Below are positions 8,071 to 15,248 of a stretch of DNA of 22,229 nt, one piece after another (the stretch's first letter is position 1; each line of letters begins with the position of its first letter). The DNA lies in assembly GCA_014378805.1 (NCBI GenBank), contig JACMMY010000098.1, positions 1 to 22,229 of the forward strand, written 5' to 3'. Position numbers and translations under genes: made by a program. The notes below the pieces were generated by a model, which did no database searches, was not told the DNA's origin, and worked only from the letters and a program-made list of their open reading frames with translations. The stretch is from Moraxellaceae bacterium. GTDB lineage: Bacteria; Pseudomonadota; Gammaproteobacteria; Pseudomonadales; Moraxellaceae.

Positions 8071-8385
8071 TTAAGCGTCTGTCTTAACCTTGGTCAAACC
8101 AACTTTCTGCGACCACCACAACGCCCCGATCAACAATTGACGGCGATCTTCAGTAAATGAAGGTTTTTTGCCTTCAAAATAATGCCCAACGAACTGAAAA
8201 CCCCAACCGACACCAAACAATGGAATCGCGACAGGCAAACCAATAATCGTCGCGCCGACAGGCAGTGACGCCAAAATCATCGGAATGCCAATGCTATGGC
8301 AAAACTGATTACGTGGATCTTGATGATCCGCTTTGTATTGCGTCAACAACCCATTCCATTCTTGATTCAATTTAACTTGAAACAT
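8071..8385 (-). CDS. DUF962 (Mpo1-like) small membrane protein
   Basis: The protein is 104 residues from this start. It has the DUF962 family signature near the N-terminus (HQDPRNQFCHSIGIPMI) and a second conserved histidine after the hydrophobic stretch (FVGHYFEGKKP). Two hydrophobic segments at about 35-70 suggest a membrane protein. The yeast family member Mpo1 is an Fe(II)-dependent dioxygenase that shortens 2-hydroxy fatty acids. The bacterial role is not established, so only a lipid-linked function can be guessed. The frame runs eight codons further to 8409, but AGGAG lies inside that extension, eight bases before the chosen ATG. It lies 96 bases downstream of the Crp/Fnr regulator on the same strand, possibly co-transcribed. 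Confidence 0.8.
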   Translation of the reverse strand: MFQVKLNQEWNGLLTQYKADHQDPRNQFCHSIGIPMILASLPVGATIIGLPVAIPLFGVGWGFQFVGHYFEGKKPSFTEDRRQLLIGALWWSQKVGLTKVKTDA

Positions 8386-8481
8386 GCCGCTCACTCCTGT
8401 GTGAACCAATGACGTTGAATTCGATCATCTATATTAATACCAACAGCAAAACTTACTCTGTCAGATAGCCGACATTGTGAG

Positions 8482-9198
8482 TCATTTCTTTTCAGCAAAC
8501 TGATCCGAGAATGTACGCAAACCTTCGAGATCAATGATTTCAATCGCACCATAAATCAGTTTAATAAGCCCAAGTCGCTCTATATCTTTGAGAATCTGAT
8601 TGGTCGTTTGTCGCGTGATATTCAACATCAAGGCCAACTGCTCTTGCTGAATCGAAATGACCCGACGACTGCGATCCTGTAGACTATCATAGCTTTCCGC
8701 GAATAAAACCAAGCGCTTAGCCAAACGTTGCGCTGTCGTACGTAGCGCCAAATCTTCCGCTTGATTCATTAAAATCCGAATTTTACTCGTCAATAATTGC
8801 CCAAAATTCTGCCAATAACGAGGCTCGCTCTCTAAGATTTGATCAAGCTTTTCACCAGAGATTTGAACTAAAACTGAATCAACGACTGCAAATGCATTAT
8901 GCGTGCGATCCATACGATCAAACAGCGTGATTTCACCAAACCAATTCGGCGACTCCATTAAGGTCAACAGCGCTTCTTTGCCATCTTCACGCTGCCGACC
9001 AATACTAATGGCACCAGAAATCACCGCATACAAGCCTTGTGCAGAATCGCCCTGCGAAAAAAGCAATTGACCCGACTTCAGATGCAAGACAACCGCAGGA
9101 TCCAACAACTCTTTTTGAAGAGAATCAGAAAGTGACTTAAACCAGCTGCCTGACCGTAGAAGTTTTTGGTAGGTATGTGCAGTTTCTTTGCCATTCAT
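8482..9198 (-). CDS. Crp/Fnr family transcriptional regulator
   Basis: This 238-residue regulator has an N-terminal cyclic-nucleotide-type sensor domain and a C-terminal winged helix. The sensor domain has LKSGQLLFSQGDSAQGLYAVISGAI at about 40-64 and WFGEITLFDRMDRTHNAFAVVDSVL at about 86-110. A long dimer helix follows. The DNA-binding region includes ISIQQEQLALMLNITRQTTNQILKDIERLGLI at about 186-217, with the recognition helix in TRQTTNQILKDIE. It lacks the N-terminal cysteine cluster of FNR, so oxygen sensing by an iron-sulfur cluster is unlikely. The cAMP-contacting arginine-serine pair of CRP is not obvious either. Ligand and targets are unknown. It is divergent from proS and may control the DUF962 gene below it. 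Confidence 0.92.
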   Translation of the reverse strand: MNGKETAHTYQKLLRSGSWFKSLSDSLQKELLDPAVVLHLKSGQLLFSQGDSAQGLYAVISGAISIGRQREDGKEALLTLMESPNWFGEITLFDRMDRTHNAFAVVDSVLVQISGEKLDQILESEPRYWQNFGQLLTSKIRILMNQAEDLALRTTAQRLAKRLVLFAESYDSLQDRSRRVISIQQEQLALMLNITRQTTNQILKDIERLGLIKLIYGAIEIIDLEGLRTFSDQFAEKK

Positions 9199-9285
9199 TT
9201 TATATGTGACTCATACTTAAACCGATACCTGCGAAACCGATGTAAATGCTTCTATAGATGAAACATAATCGGTCAATTTTACACA

Positions 9286-9360
9286 GCATGCGCGATCTGA
9301 AATGACTTTTAAATAGTCGCCAACACTAATTTTCTCAAACTTCGATGAATTAGCGCATGC
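9286..9360. repeat. Inverted repeat in the crp-type/proS intergenic region
   Basis: GCATGCGC (9286-9293) and its exact reverse complement GCGCATGC (9353-9360) flank 59 bases. Each copy includes the palindrome GCATGC. The pair sits in the 283-base divergent intergenic region between the Crp/Fnr gene and proS and could be paired operator sites. The right copy overlaps the area where a proS -35 element would lie. Confidence 0.35.
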
Positions 9361-9369
9361 GAATCTACA

Positions 9370-9375
9370 TATAAT
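9370..9375 (+). promoter_or_regulatory. Possible proS -10 element
   Basis: A perfect TATAAT lies 107 bases before the proS start codon. The -35 position holds only a poor match (near gatgaa). The leader would be about 100 bases. Confidence 0.3.
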
Positions 9376-9481
9376 GCTAAATCCGCTTTTATTCGTGCTC
9401 ATTTGCACCTAACATAGCTTTTTGGTTTTTCACTTTGAAGCCAGCACCATTATTGATATACGCTTTTTGAAGGATTGTTTT

Positions 9482-11188
9482 ATGCGCGCCAGTCAGTATT
9501 TTTTCGCCACATTGCGCGATACACCAAGTGATGCTGAAGTCATCAGCCACCAGCTCATGCTCCGTGCGGGGCTCATTCGCCGCCTCGCTTCTGGTCTTTA
9601 CACTTGGATGCCGCTTGGCCTGCGCGTATTACAAAAAGTCGAAAACATCATTCGTGAGGAAATGAATGCCAGTAATGCGCTTGAGCTCAAAATGCCCGTG
9701 ACTCAACCTGCTGAACTGTGGGAAGAATCAGGTCGTTACAAGGAATACGGCTTAGAGTTGCTTCGCTTTAAAGATCGCCATGATCGTCCTTTTGTGTTGG
9801 GTCCTACCCACGAAGAAGTGATCACCGACATCGCACGCGATACGCTGAAAAGCTACAAGCAATTGCCCATCAATTTTTATCAAATCCAAACCAAATTCCG
9901 CGATGAAATTCGTCCACGTTTTGGCGTGATGCGCTCACGCGAATTCGTCATGAAAGATGCCTACTCGTTCCACACAACACGCGAATCATTGGCTGAAACC
10001 TATCAAGTGATGCACGACACCTATAGTCGCATCTTCACCCGCTTGGGATTGAACTTCCGTGCGGTGCAAGCGGATACAGGCTCAATCGGTGGTTTTGCCT
10101 CGCATGAATTCCATGTGTTGGCGGAAAGTGGTGAAGACGATATCGCGTTTTCCAATCTGTCACAGTACGCAGCAAATATCGAAAAAGCTGAAGCAATCAG
10201 CACTGTTGAACGTCCAACGGCAAGTCAGCCTTTCGCAATCGTTGATACGCCAAATCAAAAGACCATTGAAGAAGTGAGTCAATTCCTCAACGTTCCTGCG
10301 AATATGACGGTTAAAACACTGATCGTGCGTGGTGTTGCCGATGAAAATGGTAAATATGGTTTTGTCGCTTTAGCACTGCGTGGCGATCACACCCTGAATG
10401 AAATCAAAGCCGAAAAAATTGATGAAGTTGCTAGCCCACTTACTTTTGCTAGCGATGACGAAATTGTGGCGTTGGGCTTAACGGTTGGTTATATTGGTGT
10501 ACATGGCTTATCGATTCCAGTATTTGTCGATCATGCGGCGGCTGCCCTCGCAGACTTTGTGGCTGGTGCGAATACTGCCAATCAACATGCAACAGGGGTG
10601 AATTGGGAACGTGATGCACAAATCACCAAAACTGTGGACATCCGTAATGTGGTCGAAGGCGATGCGTCACCTGATGGACAAGGGACACTCACCATCAAAC
10701 GCGGTATCGAAGTGGGTCATATTTTCCAATTGGGTCAAAAATACTCTGAAGCATTAGGCTGTAAAGTACTTGGTGAAGATGGCAAACCTTTGGTTGTCAC
10801 CATGGGTTGTTATGGCATTGGTGTGACTCGTGTGGTTGCAGCAGCAATTGAACAAAATTTCGATGATAAGGGTATCTTGTGGCCGCTCTCAATTGCACCA
10901 TTTACCGTCGCGATCGTGCCTATGAATGCAGCTAAATCTCCACGTGCCGTTGCGGCAAGTGAAGAACTTTATGCTGAATTAAAAGCGCTAGGTTTTGATG
11001 TATTACTCGATGATCGCAACGAACGTCCAGGTGTCAAATTTGCTGATCTTGAACTGATCGGTGTACCACATCGGATTGTCATTGGTGAACGTGGTTTGGA
11101 TGCAGGAACATTCGAATATCGTGGTCGCCGTGATGCTGAAGCGCGTGAGCTGAGTAAAGATGAGTTGTTGGCGGTGCTGAAAGGCTAA
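9482..11188 (+). CDS. proS: Prolyl-tRNA synthetase
   Basis: This 568-residue class II synthetase of the bacterial (ProS type 1) form charges tRNA-Pro. The order is the catalytic core with PTHEEV (108-113) and RSREFVMKDAYSFH (151-164, motif 2), then an inserted editing domain at about 225-390 that clears mis-charged alanine. Motif 3 is GCYGIGVTR (442-450), followed by the C-terminal anticodon-binding domain (from PFTVAIVPMN). The frame is open 20 codons upstream to 9422. AAGGA lies seven bases before the ATG at 9482, and MRASQYFFATLRDTPSDAEV is the standard ProS beginning. It is transcribed alone and is followed by a strong terminator. Confidence 0.98.
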   Translation: MRASQYFFATLRDTPSDAEVISHQLMLRAGLIRRLASGLYTWMPLGLRVLQKVENIIREEMNASNALELKMPVTQPAELWEESGRYKEYGLELLRFKDRHDRPFVLGPTHEEVITDIARDTLKSYKQLPINFYQIQTKFRDEIRPRFGVMRSREFVMKDAYSFHTTRESLAETYQVMHDTYSRIFTRLGLNFRAVQADTGSIGGFASHEFHVLAESGEDDIAFSNLSQYAANIEKAEAISTVERPTASQPFAIVDTPNQKTIEEVSQFLNVPANMTVKTLIVRGVADENGKYGFVALALRGDHTLNEIKAEKIDEVASPLTFASDDEIVALGLTVGYIGVHGLSIPVFVDHAAAALADFVAGANTANQHATGVNWERDAQITKTVDIRNVVEGDASPDGQGTLTIKRGIEVGHIFQLGQKYSEALGCKVLGEDGKPLVVTMGCYGIGVTRVVAAAIEQNFDDKGILWPLSIAPFTVAIVPMNAAKSPRAVAASEELYAELKALGFDVLLDDRNERPGVKFADLELIGVPHRIVIGERGLDAGTFEYRGRRDAEARELSKDELLAVLKG

Positions 11189-11204
11189 ACATTAACGGCA
11201 ATAG

Positions 11205-11242
11205 AAAAGGAGGCGAACATTTTAGTGTTTACCTCCTTTTTT
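11205..11242 (+). terminator. Intrinsic terminator of proS
   Basis: AAAAGGAGG (11205-11213) pairs with CCTCCTTTT (11232-11240). The inner part continues with AACA/TGTT after mismatches, and the T run extends to 11242. It lies 16 bases after the proS stop and 22 bases before the galE stop. The A run on the other side lets it serve galE as well, though less well. Confidence 0.8.
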
Positions 11243-11263
11243 ATTTCACAGAAAAAAATAAAA

Positions 11264-12262
11264 TTAAACTAAATTTTCATAGAATCGCCAAGTATCTACA
11301 GCCATTTGATCAACCGTGCGCGTGGCTTGCCAGCCCAGTAAAGCATTTGCATGAGATGCATCGGCATAAACACTTGCAGAATCTCCGTCACGACGAGCAA
11401 CCACTTTATAGGGAATCTCACGTCCAACCGCTTTTGAAAATGCATCCAGCATTTGTTTGACAGAAACCCCTTCACCACGTCCAAGATTAAACGTATCAAA
11501 TACTTGTGGCTGAGTCGCTAACCAAGCCAACGCTTTGCTATGACCATCAATCAAATCCTGCACATGAATGAAGTCACGGACACCCGTTCCATCGACCGTA
11601 TTGTAATCACTGCCAAACACTTGCAAGAATGGTCTTTCATCACGCGCAACTTGCGCAATATACGGCACTAAATTATTTGGAATGCCGTTTGGCACTTCAC
11701 CAATAATACCGCTTGGATGTGCCCCCGCAGGATTGAAATAACGTAATACCGCAATTTTCCAGCCCTTTTCTGCATGTGCTAAATCCTGTAAAACCTGCTC
11801 ACAGATTTGCTTACTTCTTCCATACGGTGTGATTGGTGCTTGGCGCGAACTTTCGGGAATTGGTAACGCCTCTGGTTCGCCGTAAATCGCAGCAGTCGAA
11901 CTAAAAACGATCGTTTTAACTTGAGCTTCTTTCATGACATATAGTAATGAAATTAGACCATTCACATTATTGTCATAATAATCAAGCGGCTGTTGAATCG
12001 ACTCATTCACTGATTTTGAGCCCGCAAAATGAACAACCTGAGTAATTGGATATTGGGAAAAAACCTGTTGCAAGCCGGCTTTATCTCGCACATCAATTTG
12101 CACAAATGGAATCACTCGTCCTGTCAATTTTGATAATCGATCAAGCACCGCAAACTGGGAGTTCGACAAGTTATCAACGAGTACAACCTCATGACCTTGT
12201 TCTATTATTTGTGCTGCCATATGTGAACCGAGATAACCAAGTCCACCCGTCAGTAAAATCAT
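11264..12262 (-). CDS. galE: UDP-glucose 4-epimerase
   Basis: This short-chain dehydrogenase interconverts UDP-glucose and UDP-galactose (sometimes the N-acetyl forms) for surface polysaccharide synthesis. From this start it has 332 residues. The NAD-binding loop TGGLGYLGSH is at 5-14. The catalytic S121-S122-T123 precedes AAIYGEPEALP, and the YxxxK pair is Y147 and K151 in PYGRSK. RYFNPAGAHPSGIIGE and GTGVRDFIHVQDL are typical GalE substrate-loop sequences. Six extra codons upstream (12280) are possible, but GAGGAG lies seven bases before the ATG at 12262. No other sugar-nucleotide gene is nearby, so its pathway partners are elsewhere. It is divergent from the tus operon. Confidence 0.96.
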   Translation of the reverse strand: MILLTGGLGYLGSHMAAQIIEQGHEVVLVDNLSNSQFAVLDRLSKLTGRVIPFVQIDVRDKAGLQQVFSQYPITQVVHFAGSKSVNESIQQPLDYYDNNVNGLISLLYVMKEAQVKTIVFSSTAAIYGEPEALPIPESSRQAPITPYGRSKQICEQVLQDLAHAEKGWKIAVLRYFNPAGAHPSGIIGEVPNGIPNNLVPYIAQVARDERPFLQVFGSDYNTVDGTGVRDFIHVQDLIDGHSKALAWLATQPQVFDTFNLGRGEGVSVKQMLDAFSKAVGREIPYKVVARRDGDSASVYADASHANALLGWQATRTVDQMAVDTWRFYENLV

Positions 12263-12418
12263 CCAGTTCTCCTCGCACAAGTTCTTTGAGCACAGCTATT
12301 AATTACTGTTATTATGCAATTATTTTTTAAATAATACTGCTAATTATTGCAACTTGGTTTAGCTATTTTAAAACCGTCATGGAAGCAAAGCACCTCAATC
12401 TAACGAGCTATATTCGAT

Positions 12419-12790
12419 ATGAATCGTGTCCTACTTTTACTCACCGAACCCATGACTTCACCATTGGCTTGGCACGGTGTGGAATTAGCAAAAGCACTGA
12501 TCAATCAGAATGAAACCGTTGATGTGTTTTTTTATCAAGACGCCGCAAGTATTGCGAATGGCTTGAACTGGCGACCCAGTGATGAAGTCAATTTGACTAC
12601 CAAGTGGCAACGCCTACCGATTGAGCGCCGTGTTTGTGTCAGTACCGCACTCGCACGTGGCATCACTGACCAAGATAATGCAACACGGCACGACTTATCG
12701 AGTGACAATATCGCGGAAGGATTTAATTTAGTTGGACTGGGCGAATTAGCGGACTTGATGCTGCAAGCAACACGCGTGATTCATCTTTAA
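12419..12790 (+). CDS. tusD: Sulfur relay protein TusD (DsrE family)
   Basis: TusD is the sulfur-accepting subunit of the TusBCD complex. The complex takes persulfide sulfur from TusA and passes it to TusE and MnmA for 2-thiolation of U34 in tRNA-Lys, -Glu and -Gln. The 123-residue protein has the DsrE fold pattern: LLLLTEPMTSPLAWHGVELAKAL, then VDVFFYQDAA, then RRVCVSTALARGI with the active cysteine at residue 73. The usual GLGELADLMLQATRVIHL closes it. First gene of tusDCB-tusE, 57 bases before tusC. The ribosome binding site is weak. Confidence 0.93.
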   Translation: MNRVLLLLTEPMTSPLAWHGVELAKALINQNETVDVFFYQDAASIANGLNWRPSDEVNLTTKWQRLPIERRVCVSTALARGITDQDNATRHDLSSDNIAEGFNLVGLGELADLMLQATRVIHL

Positions 12791-12847
12791 AATTGCACAC
12801 CCAAATTGTTACATGAAACTTTTCAATATTATGTATTACAATATCCT

Positions 12848-13210
12848 ATGAAGTCTTTACTTATCATCATCAGTCAAAGTCCACTCGCTGGACAGAACCT
12901 ATTAGAATCATTATCAGCAGCAATGGTGATGGCGACTTATGGCGTTCAAATCAAAATCATGCTCACGGGTGATGCCATTGCACTGCTTCGTGTCCCCATT
13001 CAAACGCCATCAAACACCCACATGAGACCGTTTAAATCGGCATTTTCACTCGTCGAAAGTTTTGAATTTTATGATTTAGTCCCGATTTGGATCGATGCGA
13101 AAGGCTTTGAGGATCATAAAAAACTGATCGAAATGACAACGATAGAGCATGAAGTGATTGATTTAAACCCACAAACCTTAGCATCATTCGACGGGGTGCT
13201 ACGATGGTAA
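12848..13210 (+). CDS. tusC: Sulfur relay protein TusC (DsrF family)
   Basis: TusC is the structural partner of TusD and TusB in the TusBCD heterohexamer. From this start it has 120 residues. MKSLLIIISQSPLAGQNLLESLSAAMVMATYG is the DsrE-like first half, followed by VQIKIMLTGDAIALL and a C-terminal half containing YDLVPIWIDAKGFEDH. The frame is open 14 codons upstream (12806), but the preceding residues do not fit the family. No good ribosome binding site is seen before either start. The stop overlaps the start of tusB by seven bases (ATGGTAA), so the two are translationally coupled. Confidence 0.88.
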   Translation: MKSLLIIISQSPLAGQNLLESLSAAMVMATYGVQIKIMLTGDAIALLRVPIQTPSNTHMRPFKSAFSLVESFEFYDLVPIWIDAKGFEDHKKLIEMTTIEHEVIDLNPQTLASFDGVLRW

Positions 13211-13518
13211 CGATGACTGCTATTGAGCCGCAAAATACACTGCATCTACTTACATCTGCGCCGCGTATCTGGTCAACATTAATGCCAGAAATACTTGCTG
13301 TGTGGCAAGAAGGTGATTTGATCTTTTTACTTGCAGAAGGTGCTCAAGGATTTAACGCCAAAGCACTAGACCAATTTACACAAATAGCAGTTTTAGATTC
13401 TGATTTAGCGCGTTTAGAAGTGGTGAATGATGAAGTTCCAATTCATATTAAAATTGCGACCATAGCCGATTGGGCAACTTGGACTGTGCATTATCAACGT
13501 ACCGTGACTTGGCGCTAA
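13204..13518 (+). CDS. tusB: Sulfur relay protein TusB (DsrH family)
   Basis: TusB is the third, smallest subunit of the TusBCD complex. The 104-residue protein has the DsrH beginning (NTLHLLTSAPRIWSTL), a middle with DLIFLLAEGAQGF, and LARLEVVNDEVPIHIKIATIADW at the end. TusB sequences vary strongly, so the call rests partly on position between tusC and tusE. A second ATG lies three codons in. It overlaps tusC by seven bases and is four bases from tusE. Confidence 0.85.
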   Translation: MVTMTAIEPQNTLHLLTSAPRIWSTLMPEILAVWQEGDLIFLLAEGAQGFNAKALDQFTQIAVLDSDLARLEVVNDEVPIHIKIATIADWATWTVHYQRTVTWR

Positions 13519-13522
13519 TCTG

Positions 13523-13846
13523 ATGCCCGACACTCAATTACCAGCACTAGACAAAGACGGTCATCTCGTCAATCATCTCGATTGGACACGAGAGGTTGCT
13601 CGCATACTCGCTGCACGCGATCAGCTTGTATTGAATGACGAACATTTAAAAGTGCTTCAAGGCATGCGTGAGTACTATCGACGTTTTGAACATGCTCCTG
13701 CAACGCGACCATTGATTAAGTTTTTGATGCAGACAGTTAGCGCAGACTTAACGAATGCACATTTAATGTCATTATTTAATACAGGATTAGTCGCGCGGAC
13801 TCTAGCGCGTTTAGCGGGCTTACCGAAACCAGCGAACTGCTTATAA
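13523..13846 (+). CDS. tusE: Sulfur carrier TusE (DsrC/TusE family)
   Basis: TusE accepts sulfur from TusD and hands it to the thiouridylase MnmA on tRNA. The 107-residue protein shows LDKDGHLVNHLDWTREVARILA, LTxxH-type LNDEHLKVLQGMREYYRRFEHAPATRPLIK, and the conserved penultimate cysteine (C106) in GLPKPANCL. The second cysteine that dissimilatory DsrC proteins carry is absent, so the tRNA-thiolation role is the better reading. It is the last gene of the operon. Its stop is one base from that of tsaD on the other strand, leaving no room for a terminator. Confidence 0.93.
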   Translation: MPDTQLPALDKDGHLVNHLDWTREVARILAARDQLVLNDEHLKVLQGMREYYRRFEHAPATRPLIKFLMQTVSADLTNAHLMSLFNTGLVARTLARLAGLPKPANCL

Positions 13847-13847
13847 A

Positions 13848-14876
13848 TTACTCTTTGTCAGCCACACCATCAGGTGCGGTCAACTCGGTCATCGGCCAAC
13901 GTGGCGTTGTCGTCACTGAGAGACCATCACACTGCCCTGCTTTCAATCGCTGCCAGCCTGCAAAAGCGATCATCGCACCATTATCAGTACATAAGGCAGG
14001 TTCAGCATAATAAACTTCTGAACCGATTCGTTTTAACTCTTGTTCTAATCGTAGACGTAATGCTTTATTTGCACTCACACCGCCTGCAATCACAAGACGT
14101 TTCAATCCAGTCTGTTTCAATGCACGAATACATTTCTTGACCAGCGTATCCACCATCGCCTCTTGGAAACTTGCGGCTAAATCAGCCTCTCGCCCCTGTC
14201 CCTCAACTTTTTTATATTGGTTTAGAACGGCAGTTTTCATCCCGCTAAATGAGAAATCTAAACCCTGATGGAGCATTGGTCGCGGCAAGGTAAATGCCTG
14301 CGGATCACCTGACTCAGCAAGTCTTGCGACATTTGGCCCACCCGGATACGGCAAACCCATCATTTTCGCAACTTTATCAAACGCCTCGCCAGCCGCATCA
14401 TCAATCGATTCGCCAAGCAGTTCGTATTGACCGATGCCATGCGCCGCCATGAGCTGGGTATGTCCGCCTGAAACCAATAACGCGACAAAAGGAAATTCTG
14501 GCGGATGATCCGAAAGCAGCGGTGCCAGTAAATGCCCTTCCATGTGATGTACGCCAATCGCAGGCACCCCCAAAGAAAAAGCCAAAGTTCGACCAAACAA
14601 CGCACCGGTCATCAGCGCACCCATCAAACCGGGTCCACGCGTGAATGCAATCGCCTTAATCTCAGATTTTTGGGTGTTGGTTTGTGCAAGCAGCGTTTCT
14701 AAAAGTGGAATCATTTTGCGGACGTGATCACGTGACGCGAGTTCGGGTACAACACCGCCGTATTGAGCATGCAAAGCAATTTGGCTATGCAAAACCTGCC
14801 CGACTAGGCCTTTTTCGCTATCATATAAAGCCAAACCTGTTTCATCACAAGATGTTTCCAAACCCAAAACCAGCAT
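13848..14876 (-). CDS. tsaD: tRNA N6-threonylcarbamoyladenosine synthase TsaD
   Basis: TsaD, with TsaB and TsaE, transfers threonylcarbamoyl from TsaC product to A37 of ANN-reading tRNAs. The 342-residue protein has the N-terminal ATPase-like motif LGLETSCDETG (4-14) and the metal-binding histidines H111 and H115 in HMEGHLLAPLL. VALLVSGGHTQL (about 132-143) and IAGGVSANKALRLRL (about 264-278) follow. The length matches the E. coli protein closely. It is transcribed alone toward tusE. The arginine tRNA at 7142 reads AGG, not an ANN codon beginning that contradicts t6A, and may be a substrate. Confidence 0.98.
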   Translation of the reverse strand: MLVLGLETSCDETGLALYDSEKGLVGQVLHSQIALHAQYGGVVPELASRDHVRKMIPLLETLLAQTNTQKSEIKAIAFTRGPGLMGALMTGALFGRTLAFSLGVPAIGVHHMEGHLLAPLLSDHPPEFPFVALLVSGGHTQLMAAHGIGQYELLGESIDDAAGEAFDKVAKMMGLPYPGGPNVARLAESGDPQAFTLPRPMLHQGLDFSFSGMKTAVLNQYKKVEGQGREADLAASFQEAMVDTLVKKCIRALKQTGLKRLVIAGGVSANKALRLRLEQELKRIGSEVYYAEPALCTDNGAMIAFAGWQRLKAGQCDGLSVTTTPRWPMTELTAPDGVADKE

Positions 14877-14985
14877 AAAACCAACCTATTCACAAAATAC
14901 GGTAGCAGAGCAATGTCGCTATTATAAGGTTTTAATCAAGCGATAAGTATTTTCTTGGTTTCAATCCAGCCAGTAAACTTATTTA

Positions 14986-15132
14986 ATGAATATTAGACTA
15001 AAATTTGTACGCGTTAAGAACAACAGATTGAGTTACATGAAACAAAAAAGGAAAAAACTTCTGTCGAGAAACGATCCGTTTCAACCCCAACATTTAAGTC
15101 ACACGTTGCTACAGTTTAAAAAATATAAATAA
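14986..15132 (+). CDS. Possible small basic protein, 48 residues
   Basis: An ATG at 14986 opens a frame of 48 codons to TAA at 15132, with an internal ATG at 15037 that would give 31 residues. The predicted peptide is strongly basic (MNIRLKFVRVKNNR, QKRKKLLSRND) and ends QFKKYK. I do not recognise it. No good ribosome binding site precedes either ATG, and the frame could be open by chance. It is listed because it fills much of the rpoH upstream gap. Confidence 0.25.
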   Translation: MNIRLKFVRVKNNRLSYMKQKRKKLLSRNDPFQPQHLSHTLLQFKKYK

Positions 15133-15200
15133 TCACAGCTCCAGTACAATTTAGGCGGTTTAATTGTGGCAAAATAAAGAACTCAAATTTTGTGTCATAA

Positions 15201-15221
15201 GCAGCATTTTTAGAATGCTGC
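15201..15221 (+). promoter_or_regulatory. Hairpin in the rpoH 5' leader
   Basis: GCAGCATT (15201-15208) and AATGCTGC (15214-15221) form a perfect 8-bp stem with a five-base loop (tttag), ending 27 bases before the rpoH ATG. No T run follows, so it is not a terminator. It could be part of a leader RNA structure that affects rpoH translation, or an operator for a dimeric protein. Confidence 0.45.
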
Positions 15222-15248
15222 AACTACTAGAAATTAACAGGAACCTTC

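Larger units (their letters stand above)
14877..15248 (+). promoter_or_regulatory. rpoH leader region, 372 bases without a certain gene
   Basis: This gap lies between divergent tsaD and rpoH and must hold the promoters of both. I find no convincing -35/-10 pair for either strand. It contains a possible 48-codon ORF (14986-15132) and a perfect 8-bp hairpin (15201-15221) close to the rpoH start. A long leader is in keeping with multi-promoter rpoH genes in other gammaproteobacteria. Confidence 0.5.

Noticed and set aside
9217..9408. 63-codon minus-strand frame between the Crp/Fnr gene and proS
   Set aside because: It covers the divergent promoter region, has unusual composition and no clear ribosome binding site; the inverted repeat explains the region better.
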